NCBI GenBank assembly: GCA_964472095.1
Contig: CAYYIV010000004.1
Span: 1-64,000 of the forward strand
Direction: 5' to 3'
DNA length: 64,000 bases
DNA from: Pelagibius sp964472095
GTDB lineage: Bacteria; Pseudomonadota; Alphaproteobacteria; Kiloniellales; Kiloniellaceae
In this document: piece after piece, positions 23,722-33,271 of the stretch
Layout of the letters: every line of letters begins with the position of its first letter
Position numbering within the stretch: the first letter of the stretch is position 1
Program-made: the position numbers and the translations under genes
Notes under the pieces: model-generated
Databases searched by the model: none
Told to the model about the DNA's origin: nothing
The model's input: the letters and a program-made list of their open reading frames with translations, nothing else

Positions 23722-25041
23722 ATGGCAACACGTCGCTTCGTCGTTTGCTTCGACGGGACCTGGAACACACCGGACAAGGGCGACCACGCGACCAACGTCG
23801 TGAAGTTGGTGCGTGCGGTCCGCAGCCGCGACAGCGACGGAACCTCGCAGGTGGTGTTCTACGACAAAGGCGTCGGCAGCGCCGGCGGCAGCGACACCGT
23901 CATCGGCGGCGGCTTCGGCCGCGGCCTGACTGCAAACGTCATCGACGGTTACCGCTTCCTCGCCAACAACTACGCAGCGGGCGACGAGATCTACATCTTC
24001 GGCTTCTCGCGCGGCGCCTACACGGCTCGCAGCCTTGCCGGCTTGATCGGCCTCGTCGGCCTGCTCATGCCTGTCCATCTCGGCAGTGGGCTGGACGCCG
24101 TGATGGGCCTCTATCGCCTGCATGACGTGTCGCGCGAAGAAAAGCTCGCTCGGGTCGCCAAGCTGGATCTGGGTCCGCGCCATGTCGCCCGCATCCGCTG
24201 CATCGGGGTATGGGATACCGTCGGCGCCCTGGGCATTCCGGGCGACCTCGGGCGCACCTTCCTCGGCGGCAAGTACTACTTCCACGACGTCGAACTCGGG
24301 CATTGCGTCGACATCGCCCTGCACGCGGTGGCCGTCGACGAGAAGCGCAGCGCCTTCTCCCCGACCCTCTGGGTCAGCGATGACGGTCGACCGGCCGGCG
24401 CGGAGCAGAAGGTCGAGCAGGTCTGGTTCGCCGGGGCGCATTCCAATGTGGGCGGCTCCTATCCGGACTGCACCCTCTCCAACGTCACCTTCGACTGGAT
24501 GGTGAAGCGGGTCACGGCGCTGACCGGCCTTGCCATTGAGGGCCTGCCGCAAGACGCGGTCCGACCGCAGTCTGCCGCAGGCAGGAGCATCGACAGCCGG
24601 ACCCTGCTGTACAAGGACGCCGTCGCCTTTCCCTATCAGCGCGTCATCAATGGCTGCATCCCGGCGGGCAAGGGATTCGGCGAGTGGTTCCGCCGGCGCT
24701 TTCCCAGCTACGACCGGCGGAACATTCCCCCCGACGGCCTGCAGACTGTGAACGAGGCGCTGCACGTCTCGCTGCTCGACCGCTGGAAACTCCCGAGCGT
24801 GTTGCACGACTGCCGCAACGCGGGGGACTGCACGGAGACACTCTACCGCCCGGTCAACCTGGCCGCCGTCATAGCGGCGCACCACGCCGGGCGGACCACG
24901 CCGGTCGTCGGCTGGGACGGCGAGGTAATGGCGCCCGCCGCCGTCGCCGCCGCCGGCGTCTGGCCCGTTCCCGAGGCACCGGCCGGCCAGCGCGGAATCG
25001 GAAAGCCCGCTTTTGCGCGATCCTTTCTGCCGGGAGGGTGA
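23722..25041 (+). CDS. DUF2235 alpha/beta hydrolase (Tle1-like phospholipase)
   Basis: A 439-residue protein. The N terminus RRFVVCFDGTWNTPDKG is the diagnostic start of DUF2235, and GFSRGAYTAR holds the nucleophile Ser96 in the G-x-S-x-G elbow typical of Tle1 phospholipases. VWDTVGALGIPG and WFAGAHSNVGG (the His region) follow. Known members include type VI secretion lipase effectors and other cytosolic hydrolases. There is no PAAR, VgrG or immunity protein here and no signal peptide. A GGAGGCAG ribosome-binding site precedes the ATG. Translation is probably coupled to the upstream hydrolase by transcript, not overlap. Confidence 0.88.
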   Translation: MATRRFVVCFDGTWNTPDKGDHATNVVKLVRAVRSRDSDGTSQVVFYDKGVGSAGGSDTVIGGGFGRGLTANVIDGYRFLANNYAAGDEIYIFGFSRGAYTARSLAGLIGLVGLLMPVHLGSGLDAVMGLYRLHDVSREEKLARVAKLDLGPRHVARIRCIGVWDTVGALGIPGDLGRTFLGGKYYFHDVELGHCVDIALHAVAVDEKRSAFSPTLWVSDDGRPAGAEQKVEQVWFAGAHSNVGGSYPDCTLSNVTFDWMVKRVTALTGLAIEGLPQDAVRPQSAAGRSIDSRTLLYKDAVAFPYQRVINGCIPAGKGFGEWFRRRFPSYDRRNIPPDGLQTVNEALHVSLLDRWKLPSVLHDCRNAGDCTETLYRPVNLAAVIAAHHAGRTTPVVGWDGEVMAPAAVAAAGVWPVPEAPAGQRGIGKPAFARSFLPGG

Positions 25042-25142
25042 AAATTCCGGCCGCCCTGCCCGCTTGCCCGGGCCGACCGGGCGTCATAGCGTTCTCCTGC
25101 CGCAACTACCCCAGTGGTAACCAACGAAGTCGGATGTGATCC

Positions 25143-26381
25143 ATGACCCTGCGCAACGGCCGCGAATTCCTGGCGATTCCCGGCCCCACCAACGTGCCGG
25201 ACGCGGTGCTGAACGCCATGCACCGTCCGGCCGTCGAGATCTATACCGGCCCCCTGGTGGAGACCACCAGGAGCTGCCTCGAGGACCTGAAGCGCCTCTT
25301 CGGCACGGGGAAGGGCCGCAGCTACATCTACGCTGCCAACGGCCACGGCGCCTGGGAGGCAGCGCTGACCAATGTCCTCTCGCGCGGCGACAAGGTGCTG
25401 GTGCTCGGCAGCGGACGCTTCCCCGTCCTCTGGGGCGAGATGGCGGCCTTCGTCGGCATCGAGGTCGAGGAGCTCCACTTCGGCTTCCGCCACGCCGTCG
25501 ATCCGGCTGCCGTCGAGACGCGCCTGAAGGCGGACCGTGCCGGTACGATCAAGGCGGTTCTCATGGTGCAGGTCGACACCGCCTCCAGCGTGGTGAACGA
25601 CGTGGCAGCGGTCGGGCGCGCCATCGCGGCGGCCGGCCACGGCGCCCTCCTCATGGTCGATGCCATTGCCTCGCTGGCCACCATGCCCTTCGAGATGGAC
25701 GACTGGGGCATCGACGTCGCCGTCACCGGCTCCCAGAAGGGCCTGATGACGCCCCCCGGGCTCGGCTTCGTGGCGGCCGGTCCGCGCGCTCTGCAGGCGC
25801 ACCGGAGCGCCGGCCTGCGCACCGCCTATTGGGACTGGACCAAGCGTGAAGGGCCGCTGCACTACGAGAAATACTGCGGCACGCCGCCCGAGCACCTGCT
25901 GTTCGGCCTGCGCCAGGCCATTGATATGCTCTTCGAGGAAGGCCTTCCGGCGGTCTTCGAGCGTCACCGCCTGCTGGCCGAGGCGACGCGACGCGCCGTC
26001 GCGGTCTGGGCCGAAGGCGGTGCGCTGGCGTTCAATGTGGCCGAGCCGGCCGCCCGCGCCAACTCGGTAACCACCGTGCGGGCGGAGGGCTTCGATCCGC
26101 AGGCGCTGCGTGACTACTGCAACAATACCTGCGGGGTGATGTTGGGTGAGGGCATCGGCGAGCTCTCCGGCAAGGCGATCCGCATCGCCCACATGGGCCA
26201 TCTGAACGCGCCGATGATGCTCGGCACCCTGGGGGTGATAGAGATGGCCCTCGGCGCCCTCGGGGTCGCCCACGGCAAGGGCGGCGTACAGGCCGCCGTC
26301 GACTTCCTCGCCTCGGCCGTGCCGGCGCCGGCGATCGCGCCTGGCATCGACGCCCGGTTGCGCGACGCCATGGGGGCTTAG
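25143..26381 (+). CDS. Serine--glyoxylate aminotransferase (class V)
   Basis: A 412-residue PLP enzyme. It begins with the class V glyoxylate-transaminase signature FLAIPGPTNVPDAVLNAMHRPAVEIY. The PLP lysine is K199 in TGSQKGLMTPPG, preceded by the Asp-containing MVDAIASLATMPFEMDDWGIDV. Serine-glyoxylate aminotransferase makes hydroxypyruvate and glycine in photorespiratory, serine-cycle and purine-linked glyoxylate metabolism. A hydroxypyruvate reductase-like gene lies far off (57.3 kb). The alternative is alanine-glyoxylate specificity. It is monocistronic and convergent with the DUF2207 gene. Confidence 0.9.
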   Translation: MTLRNGREFLAIPGPTNVPDAVLNAMHRPAVEIYTGPLVETTRSCLEDLKRLFGTGKGRSYIYAANGHGAWEAALTNVLSRGDKVLVLGSGRFPVLWGEMAAFVGIEVEELHFGFRHAVDPAAVETRLKADRAGTIKAVLMVQVDTASSVVNDVAAVGRAIAAAGHGALLMVDAIASLATMPFEMDDWGIDVAVTGSQKGLMTPPGLGFVAAGPRALQAHRSAGLRTAYWDWTKREGPLHYEKYCGTPPEHLLFGLRQAIDMLFEEGLPAVFERHRLLAEATRRAVAVWAEGGALAFNVAEPAARANSVTTVRAEGFDPQALRDYCNNTCGVMLGEGIGELSGKAIRIAHMGHLNAPMMLGTLGVIEMALGALGVAHGKGGVQAAVDFLASAVPAPAIAPGIDARLRDAMGA

Positions 26382-26404
26382 CTTTCTCTCAGTTGGCGCG
26401 GCGG

Positions 26405-28378
26405 CTACCAGCTGCCGCCGCCGCCCCCGCCGCCGCCACCCCCCGACGACCCGCCGCCGGATGATCCCCTGGAGCTGCTGCTCGGGCGCGTCGCGGCGCT
26501 GGAGAGCGTGCGGCTGAGGCCACCGGTGAGGCCTTTGGTCATCCCGCGCAGGTCGGAGATGCCGGAGCGGGAGCTGTACCAGCGCCGGCTGCGCTCCTCC
26601 GCCGCCTGACGGCTGGCGGCGCTGGCGCTGGCCGTGAAGCGGGCCGTCCATTGGTCCTCGACGCCGAGCGCCATGGCATAGGGCAGGTGGTGCTCGAACA
26701 GCTCGACGGTCATCTCGGGTTCCGCCGTCAGCATATTGAGGCGGTCGCGCTCGGCGACCGAAAGGTAGAGGCGGTAGCCTTCGATCTGGTCCAGCATCTC
26801 GCGGCCGAGGCGGGTTGGCGCCTTCAGCAGCTGGAAGAACACCGCGACGACGAAGACCAGCGCGACCATCAGCGTCAGCATGGCGAGGCCGAAGAAGTCG
26901 AACGCCAGGTAGGCCACGCCGAGCGGCGGCAGGGCGAAGAGGCCGGCGAAGAAGGTGACGAGGATGGTGCCGACGGGCTGCCGGGCGCGGCCCCGCAGCA
27001 GGGCGCGCCACTCCGGCAGCGTGGCCCGCCCGATGAGGATGACGGGGATCGAAAAGGCTCCGCCGAACAGCGTGCCGAAGGCAACGAAGGCAAGCATCTC
27101 CGAACTGCCGCCCTGTAACAGGCAGGCGGCCACGAGGGTGCCCAGCGCCAGCAGCGCGCCGAGCAGCCAGAAGCCGCTGTTGTGGCGGAAGTACGCGTCG
27201 CTGTACTCGCGCTGCAGCACGGCGTAGAGCGCGCCGACGGCACTGCCGATTTCGCTGCTGTAACTGGGCTTCAGCACCACCTCGCTGCTGCGGCTGGTGG
27301 GAAACAGCGACTGCATCACCGTCGCTTCGCCGGGCGGCAGCTTCTCGAAACGCCGGCGCGAGGCCGCTTTGACTGGCGCCTTGGCCAGGGTGTAACGCTT
27401 GCCGTCTTCCGCGATGGTCACGCGGCCCTTGATGGCGAGGCTGGTGAGCGCGACGGCGAAGGCGAGCGAGCGCCCCAGGCCGCTGCCGCGGGCCGCCGCC
27501 CAAACATAGCCGGTAGCCGCCGGGGAGAGCCTGTCCGGCGCTTCGAAGAGCGGGATGATGATGCCGGCTTCCGGGTCGCGCCCAACCTTCGCCCATTGCC
27601 GCAGGAAGTAGCTCAGCACCAGGACGAAGCCGGCGAGGCCGGCCAGCAGGCCGAGGTTGTCTCCCAGCGCATGGCGCAGGCGCGCCTCGGCGTCGGGTTC
27701 GGCGACGAAGCCTTTGGGGAAGGAGACGGCAACGGTCAGGCCCTCTCCTGGCACCAGCGCCCGGGTGGCGGCGAAGGTGACGGAGCCGTCCGGGTTGACG
27801 TTGCGCCGGTAGTCGCCGCCGGCATCGCCCTCGTAGCCGGTGTAGGCGGCCCACGTCAGCGACTCCGCGCGGGCCGGCAGGCGGACGGTGGCCTCAGCAT
27901 GGTCGATCGGGTGGGTCCAGTCGTTGCCGGTGACGTTCCAGTAGAGTTCGTCCGCGTCGGCATGGAAGAGCAGCTGCCGGGTGCTGCGGTAGACGATGCG
28001 GTAGTGGTGGATCCCCCGGCGCAGATAGACGTCGGCCGAACCGATGCGCACGCGCGTCCCGAAGGGAGTGCTCTCCAGGGCGTAGGGTTCGGCCTTGCCA
28101 TCGCGGGTCACCGCAAGCACCTCGAAGCCGACCCGCTGGGTGAGGCCCCAGAGGTCGCGGTAGGTGGTCGGGAAGTCGCGGTATATGCCGCGCTTGACGC
28201 TCTGCGGCGTAACCTCGAAATCGATCTCTTCGCTCACCAGCAGGGCGCCGTCGGCCTCGATGACGATGTCGGCGGCAAAGCGCGGGATGCGGTCCGGATC
28301 CTCCTGGGCGGCGGCGGTAAAGGCCGTCGCGACGCAGAGCAGGGCGGCCAGCAGCAGGCCGGCAAGACGTTCGGTCAT
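26405..28378 (-). CDS. DUF2207 membrane protein
   Basis: A 657-residue protein. The start is ATG 28378 (MTERLAG), 11 bases beyond the lemA stop, with GAGGCG upstream. Signal peptide at ~1-25 (LLLAALLCVATAFTAAAQ). The periplasmic DUF2207 domain covers ~30-230 (FAADIVIEADGALLVSEEIDFEVTPQSVKRGIYRDFPTTY). A membrane helix follows (~240-260), then a cytosolic region and a cluster of helices around 400-540. The last ~35 residues are Ser/Gly-rich, ending in a polyglycine run and SW. It is paired with LemA, as in many genomes. Function unknown; envelope or stress role is only inferred. Confidence 0.9.
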   Translation of the reverse strand: MTERLAGLLLAALLCVATAFTAAAQEDPDRIPRFAADIVIEADGALLVSEEIDFEVTPQSVKRGIYRDFPTTYRDLWGLTQRVGFEVLAVTRDGKAEPYALESTPFGTRVRIGSADVYLRRGIHHYRIVYRSTRQLLFHADADELYWNVTGNDWTHPIDHAEATVRLPARAESLTWAAYTGYEGDAGGDYRRNVNPDGSVTFAATRALVPGEGLTVAVSFPKGFVAEPDAEARLRHALGDNLGLLAGLAGFVLVLSYFLRQWAKVGRDPEAGIIIPLFEAPDRLSPAATGYVWAAARGSGLGRSLAFAVALTSLAIKGRVTIAEDGKRYTLAKAPVKAASRRRFEKLPPGEATVMQSLFPTSRSSEVVLKPSYSSEIGSAVGALYAVLQREYSDAYFRHNSGFWLLGALLALGTLVAACLLQGGSSEMLAFVAFGTLFGGAFSIPVILIGRATLPEWRALLRGRARQPVGTILVTFFAGLFALPPLGVAYLAFDFFGLAMLTLMVALVFVVAVFFQLLKAPTRLGREMLDQIEGYRLYLSVAERDRLNMLTAEPEMTVELFEHHLPYAMALGVEDQWTARFTASASAASRQAAEERSRRWYSSRSGISDLRGMTKGLTGGLSRTLSSAATRPSSSSRGSSGGGSSGGGGGGGGGGSW

Positions 28379-28389
28379 GGCGGATCGCC

Positions 28390-28971
28390 TCAAGCGGTCT
28401 CGCCGAAGCGCACCGCCGGCAGCTCGCGGTCGGCGGCCTTGTCGATCTCGAAGTAATCAGCCTTGGCGAAGCCGAAGCGACTGGCGATCAAGTTGCTGGG
28501 GAAGGATTCGATGAGGGTGTTCAGCAGCCGCACCGCGCCGTTGTAGTAGCGTCGCGCCATCTGAATGTGGTTCTCGATGGCGCTGAGTTCCTCCTGCAGG
28601 GCGAGGTAGTTTTCGCTGGCCTTGAGGTCGGGATAGTTCTCGGCCACAGCGAGCAGGCGCCCCAGCGCCGATGACAGGCGCTCCTCGGCGGCGGCGCGCT
28701 GGCCGGCGGGCGCCCCTGAGGCGGCCAGGGCCTGCCGGCGCATCTCGGTCAGACTCTCCAGGGTGCTGCGTTCGTGGCTGGTATAGGCCTTCACCGTCTC
28801 CACCAAGTTGGGGATCAGGTCGGCGCGGCGCTTAAGCTGCACGTCGATGCCGCTCCAGCCCTCCTCGGTCTGCTGCTTGCGTGCGACCAGGCGGTTGTAG
28901 ATCAGGACCGCCCAGACCAGCAGCAGGACGACAAGCGCGGCCAGCGCGCCGATGAAACCACCCAAGGACAT
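28390..28971 (-). CDS. lemA: LemA family protein
   Basis: A 193-residue protein. The N-terminal membrane helix (residues ~5-27, FIGALAALVVLLLVWAVLIYNRLV) is followed by the long helical LemA core, with hallmarks QLKRRADLIPNLVETVKAYTSHE, AVAENYPDLKASENYLALQEELSAIENHIQMARRYYN and FPSNLIASRFGF. The core faces outward. The operon with the downstream DUF2207 gene is typical. A -10-like TATACT on the minus strand (29024-29029) lies ~50 bases upstream. Confidence 0.95.
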   Translation of the reverse strand: MSLGGFIGALAALVVLLLVWAVLIYNRLVARKQQTEEGWSGIDVQLKRRADLIPNLVETVKAYTSHERSTLESLTEMRRQALAASGAPAGQRAAAEERLSSALGRLLAVAENYPDLKASENYLALQEELSAIENHIQMARRYYNGAVRLLNTLIESFPSNLIASRFGFAKADYFEIDKAADRELPAVRFGETA

Positions 28972-29077
28972 GTCTGCTCACCCCGGAAAGGACCCCTCGC
29001 CGGCCACGCACCGGCGTTGCGACAGTATAGTCGCTTTACCGCGTTACAGGGTTCAAGGGAATCAGCCAGCCCCGACG

Positions 29078-30298
29078 TCAGTGTGAGGCGGCGCGCGGCC
29101 GCCCGGCCTGCTCGGCAAAGAGGGCGAGGCCGGAGGTCAGCAGGCAGTAGACGGCGCAGCCGAGCGCGATCGATTCCATCGTGAGGCCGTGGTCGATGAG
29201 GACACCCATAAAGGCCGGTGCCAGGCCGGTCGAGAATACCATGGCCGAGGTCGCGAAGGCGCGGATAGCGCCCAAGTGGGTGACACCATAGAGCTCCGCC
29301 CAGAGCGCACCGAGAAGGACCGCGCTGCTGCCGGTGGTGACCCCCAGCAGTCCCATGAAGAGAGTGGCCACGACCGGGTGGTTGCTGGATGCGAGGATGA
29401 CGCAGGCGAGCGCCAGCGGCAGCAGGATGACCGGCACCAGCCGCCGCGCCGCGAAACGGTCGACCAGCACGCCGGCCAGCAGAAGGGTCACCAGGGATGA
29501 GGCGGCGAAGACGGCGAAGGAGCCGGCCATGAGGCTGAGCGGCCAACCCTTAGTCGCAGCCAGGTGGACCTGGTGAAAGATGATCCCGGTGCCGATGAAG
29601 GGGCAGGCCAGCAGCGCCGGCAGGCGCAGCCAGAGGCCGGGATCGCGCAGCGCCGCGCCGAGCGCGCGGTCGCTGCCGGGGCCGCGGGTCTGGCGTTCCT
29701 GCCGGTAAGCCTCGTCGCGCGCGCGCTGGCCCTTGAGCAGCAGGAAGACCAGTGGGGTCAGGGCGAAGAGGATCAGCCCGGTGCCGCTCCACACCTGTCG
29801 CCAGTCGGCCAGCACCAGGGCGGCGACGGCGACCGCGGGCAGCGTCGCCTCGCCGAGGGTGTGGCCGAGCGTCGCGACGCTGACGGCGCGCCCGCGCTGG
29901 GCCTCGAAATAGCGCCCCATGGCGACCACGGCGCTGTGGCTGGCGAGGCCCTGGCCGAAGAGACGCAAGCCGAAGAGGGCGCCAACCAGTGCGACGGCAT
30001 TCCACACCGTGCCCATCAGCAGGCAGGTGGCGCCCAGCAGTGTGAGCACCGCGGCGGCGAAGGCCGGCAGGGGCAGCCGGTCGATGAGGCGGCCGGCCCA
30101 GAGCAGGACCGCTGCAGAGGTCAGCGTGCCGATCGAATAGAGGCTGCCGAAATCGCCGTCGCTGAGGGAGAAGGCGGCGCGGATCTCGCCGGAGAATAGC
30201 GAGATGAAGAAGGTCTGCCCGACGCTGGAGCAGAAGGTCATCAGTAAGCCGAAGCCGAGCAGGCGGCCGTGAGCGCGCAGGAAGGAAAGCGGGAGCAT
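29078..30298 (-). CDS. MFS transporter
   Basis: A 406-residue protein with ~12 transmembrane helices split into two six-helix halves by a cytosolic loop near residues 200-225 (KGQRARDEAYRQERQTRGPGSD). The loop 2-3 motif appears as AGRLIDRLPLP. The sequence resembles uncharacterised MFS members of the NarK/oxalate-formate-antiporter-like type; the substrate is not readable. AAGGGG lies close upstream of the ATG. It is divergent from the DUF1194 gene. Confidence 0.85.
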   Translation of the reverse strand: MLPLSFLRAHGRLLGFGLLMTFCSSVGQTFFISLFSGEIRAAFSLSDGDFGSLYSIGTLTSAAVLLWAGRLIDRLPLPAFAAAVLTLLGATCLLMGTVWNAVALVGALFGLRLFGQGLASHSAVVAMGRYFEAQRGRAVSVATLGHTLGEATLPAVAVAALVLADWRQVWSGTGLILFALTPLVFLLLKGQRARDEAYRQERQTRGPGSDRALGAALRDPGLWLRLPALLACPFIGTGIIFHQVHLAATKGWPLSLMAGSFAVFAASSLVTLLLAGVLVDRFAARRLVPVILLPLALACVILASSNHPVVATLFMGLLGVTTGSSAVLLGALWAELYGVTHLGAIRAFATSAMVFSTGLAPAFMGVLIDHGLTMESIALGCAVYCLLTSGLALFAEQAGRPRAASH

Positions 30299-30511
30299 GG
30301 GCCCCTTCTAAGGCCAAAGACCCTGGCGGAGAAGTGTCGAGCGGAGGACCCTGGGCCACGCTCTCGTCATATCCCCGGGCCGTATCCCCGGCCGGGACAT
30401 GGCCCTATAGTGGGCCGGTGCGGCGCGGGTTGGCCTGCGGCGCGGGCGGTCTAGTTTGATCCCTTGCAGGTGCTTTCCCATTCCAATCGAGAAATCCAGG
30501 GGGCCGTGACG

Positions 30512-31327
30512 ATGCGACAGCGATTCAATGACTTCCTTGCCGCTGCCCTCAGCCTCCTGGCGCTCGCCTGGCTCGCTGGCGCTGCGTCGGCGCAAAGCCA
30601 GACACCGAGCCAGAACCGCAGCGGCGAGCCGGTCGATCTCGAACTGGTGCTGCTGGCCGATTCCACCGGTTCCATCGACGATCTTGAAATCTTCTTTCAG
30701 CGTCGCGGCTATGCCGACGCCCTCACCGATCCGGACATCCTCTCGGCCATCTCTCTCGGCCACGACGGCCGCATCGCCGTCACCTACGTGGAGTGGGGCG
30801 ACCAGCACTCGCAGGATGTGGTGGTGCCCTGGACTATCATCGACGGGCCAGAGGCGGCGGCCGGCTTCGGCGAGGCGCTGATGGCCGCGCCGCGCAAGGC
30901 CTTCGGGCGCAACGCTATCGGCTCGGCCATCACCTTCGCCCACCTGCTGATCGAGAGCAACGCCATCAACGGTTTCCGCCGAGTCATCGACCTCTCCGGC
31001 GATTCCGCCAACAGCTGGAACGGCGTGCCGCTGGAAGTGGCGCGTCAGGCCGCCCTTGACGCCGACATTGTCATCAACGGCCTCGCTATCCTCTGCCGCG
31101 ACTGCAGCGGCCGTCCTGTCTACTACGACCTCGAGGAGGCCTACCGCCGCGACATCATCGGCGGCCCCGCCGCTTTCGTGGTCACTGCCGACGACATGAC
31201 GAGCTTCGCCACCGCGGTACGCAAGAAGCTGCTGCTGGAGATCGCCGCGGTGCCCGACGAAGCTACCTTCCATCAGCGCCTCGCCTCGGCACCGGGCACA
31301 GGCGCGCCCGAGCGCGCCATCGATTAG
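30512..31327 (+). CDS. Secreted DUF1194 protein (von Willebrand A-like)
   Basis: A 271-residue protein from ATG 30512; the frame is open to 30464 but the signal peptide starts here (LSLLALAWLAGAASAQ, cleaved after ~residue 28). The mature domain has the DUF1194 motif DLELVLLADSTGSIDDLEI, a variant MIDAS (D-x-T-x-S in place of D-x-S-x-S), FGRNAIGSAI and RVIDLSGDSANSWNG. Metal-dependent ligand binding in the periplasm is inferred. Cysteines in LCRDC may form a disulfide. The 213 bases upstream are a divergent promoter region without a clear -35/-10 pair. Confidence 0.87.
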   Translation: MRQRFNDFLAAALSLLALAWLAGAASAQSQTPSQNRSGEPVDLELVLLADSTGSIDDLEIFFQRRGYADALTDPDILSAISLGHDGRIAVTYVEWGDQHSQDVVVPWTIIDGPEAAAGFGEALMAAPRKAFGRNAIGSAITFAHLLIESNAINGFRRVIDLSGDSANSWNGVPLEVARQAALDADIVINGLAILCRDCSGRPVYYDLEEAYRRDIIGGPAAFVVTADDMTSFATAVRKKLLLEIAAVPDEATFHQRLASAPGTGAPERAID

Positions 31328-31446
31328 CCGCCGGGTGACGCGGCGCGGACGTGGCTTGCAAAGGGGGGTGCAGGCCCGCGGCCGGGGCGCTAGCATGCCG
31401 CGCTGCGGCAGCAGGCAGATTCGGGAGCCAGGCATCGGGTGAATCC

Positions 31447-32220
31447 ATGAACGACAACAGTCTCTTCTCCCTCGCCGGCAAGGTCGCTCTGGTGACCGGC
31501 GGCAACGGCGGCATCGGGCTCGGCATTGCCCGCGGGCTGGCCAGCGCCGGGGCCGACATCGCCGTGGTCGGCCGCAAGGCGGAGAAGCTGGCCGCCGCGG
31601 TGGAGCAACTGGAGGGCCTCGGCGTGCGCGCCGCCGGGCTGCCCTGCGACGTCGCCGACGAGGCCGCAGTGGCCGGGCTGCCGGGCCAGGTTGCCGACCG
31701 CCTCGGGCGTCTCGACATTCTGGTGAACAACGCCGGGATCAACATCCGCAAGCGCCCGGAGGACCTGGCGGCGGCGGAGTGGCATCAGGTGATGGACGCC
31801 AATCTGACCGCGGCCTTCCTCTGCGCCAAGGCCTGCTATCCGTTGATGCAGCGCAGCGGCCGCGGAAAGATCATCAACAACGGCTCCATGCTGTCGATCT
31901 TCGGAGCACCCTGGAGCCCCGCCTACGCCGCCAGCAAGGGTGGCGTGGTGCAGCTCACCAAGTCGCTGGCGACCGCCTGGGCGGCCGACAACATCCAGGT
32001 GAACTGCATCCTGCCCGGCTGGATCGACACCGAGCTGACCCAGCATGCCCGCGAGCAGATCGGCGAGCTGCACGACAATGTCCTGAAGCGCACGCCCGCC
32101 GGCCGCTGGGGCCGCCCCGACGACTTCGCCGGCGTCGCCGTCTTCCTCGCCTCCGCCGCTTCCGACTTCATCACCGGCACGGCGCTGCCGGTCGACGGTG
32201 GCTATTCGATCGCCATTTGA
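31447..32220 (+). CDS. SDR family oxidoreductase
   Basis: A 257-residue classical SDR from ATG 31447. Cofactor motif TGGNGGIGLGIA (residues ~18-29), NNAG (ILVNNAGINIRKRP), catalytic Ser in NNGSMLSIFG, YAASK catalytic Tyr/Lys, and a C-terminal DGGYSIAI. It is close in style to gluconate 5-dehydrogenase or 2-deoxy-gluconate 3-dehydrogenases, but specificity cannot be assigned. It is 13 bases ahead of the adenine deaminase gene and likely in one operon with it and ridA. Confidence 0.87.
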   Translation: MNDNSLFSLAGKVALVTGGNGGIGLGIARGLASAGADIAVVGRKAEKLAAAVEQLEGLGVRAAGLPCDVADEAAVAGLPGQVADRLGRLDILVNNAGINIRKRPEDLAAAEWHQVMDANLTAAFLCAKACYPLMQRSGRGKIINNGSMLSIFGAPWSPAYAASKGGVVQLTKSLATAWAADNIQVNCILPGWIDTELTQHAREQIGELHDNVLKRTPAGRWGRPDDFAGVAVFLASAASDFITGTALPVDGGYSIAI

Positions 32221-32233
32221 GAGATTGTCCGAC

Positions 32234-33271
32234 GTGAACGATTCCCTTCCGAGCGACTTCATTGCCGGCCTGCCGAAGGCCGAGCTGCACCTGCACATCG
32301 AAGGCTCGCTGGAGCCGGAGATGATGTTCGCCCTCGCCCAACGCAACGGCGTCGTGCTGCCCTATGTCGACGTGGAGGCGATCCGCGCCGCCTACCGCTT
32401 CGCCCGGCTGCAGGACTTCCTCGACCTCTACTACCAGGGCATGAGCGTACTGCTGACCGAAGCGGATTTCTACGACCTGACGCTCGCCTACCTGCGCCGC
32501 GTCGCGCAGGACAATGTCAGGCACACGGAGATCTTCTTCGATCCGCAGGGCCACACTGAACGCGGCGTCGCCTTCGAGACGGTGCTGAACGGCATCTCCC
32601 GCGCACTGGCGGAGGGCGAGCGCGAGCTCGGCATCACCTCCCGCCTCATCCTCTGCTTCCTGCGCCACCTCTCCGCCGAGGACGCCATGGCGACCTTGGA
32701 ACGGGCCCTGCCCTACCGCGACCGCATCGTCGCCGTTGGCCTCGACTCCTCGGAGCAGGGCCATCCGCCGGCGAAGTTCAAGGCGGTCTTCGACCGGGCG
32801 CGCGAGGCGGGATTGCTGACCGTCGCCCACGCCGGCGAGGAGGGGCCGCCGGCATACGTCTGGTCGGCGCTGGACGACCTCAAGGTCTCGCGCATCGACC
32901 ACGGCGTGCGCGCACTGGAGGACCCGGAGCTCATGGAGGAACTGGCGCGCCGGAAGATGCCGCTCACCGTCTGCCCGCTCTCCAACCTCAGGCTCTGCGT
33001 CGTCAACGACATGACGGCGCACCCGCTGAAGATGATGATCGACCGCGGCCTCGTGGTAACGGTGAACTCCGACGATCCCGCCTACTTCGGCGGCTACATG
33101 AACGACAACTACTACGCCGTGCGCCAGGCCCTGGCCCTCAGCGACGAGGAGCTGGCGATGATTGCTCGCAACTCCTTCGGCGCCTCCTTCCTCGACGAGG
33201 CGACCAAGGCCAAATACATTGCCGAAGTGGATGCTTACGTGGCGTCGGCAGGCTGGAGCGTTGCGCCATGA
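32234..33271 (+). CDS. Adenine deaminase (adenosine-deaminase-fold, Aah1 type)
   Basis: A 345-residue TIM-barrel amidohydrolase. The N terminus PKAELHLHIEGSLEPEMMF carries the metal HxH; SLEPEM is the feature I associate with the adenine-deaminase subgroup rather than true adenosine deaminases. Other metal or catalytic residues: VAHAGEEG, SRIDHGVRAL, CPLSN, TVNSDDPAYF. GTG 32234 is preferred over an earlier in-frame codon at 32198 that would lie inside the SDR gene. It produces hypoxanthine and ammonia from adenine. It overlaps ridA by 4 bases (ATGA), giving coupled translation. Confidence 0.87.
   Translation: MNDSLPSDFIAGLPKAELHLHIEGSLEPEMMFALAQRNGVVLPYVDVEAIRAAYRFARLQDFLDLYYQGMSVLLTEADFYDLTLAYLRRVAQDNVRHTEIFFDPQGHTERGVAFETVLNGISRALAEGERELGITSRLILCFLRHLSAEDAMATLERALPYRDRIVAVGLDSSEQGHPPAKFKAVFDRAREAGLLTVAHAGEEGPPAYVWSALDDLKVSRIDHGVRALEDPELMEELARRKMPLTVCPLSNLRLCVVNDMTAHPLKMMIDRGLVVTVNSDDPAYFGGYMNDNYYAVRQALALSDEELAMIARNSFGASFLDEATKAKYIAEVDAYVASAGWSVAP

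Noticed and set aside
21992..23770. A 592-codon frame suggesting a DUF1989 fusion protein
   Set aside because: The upstream 359 codons are the antisense of the peptidoglycan hydrolase; ATG 22693 has its own ribosome-binding site and a family-typical length follows.
24843..27854. A 1003-codon open frame on the minus strand across the aminotransferase and DUF2207 genes
   Set aside because: It is the shadow of genes with clear domains on other frames; its translation is low-complexity Arg/Gly/Pro text, common in high-GC DNA.
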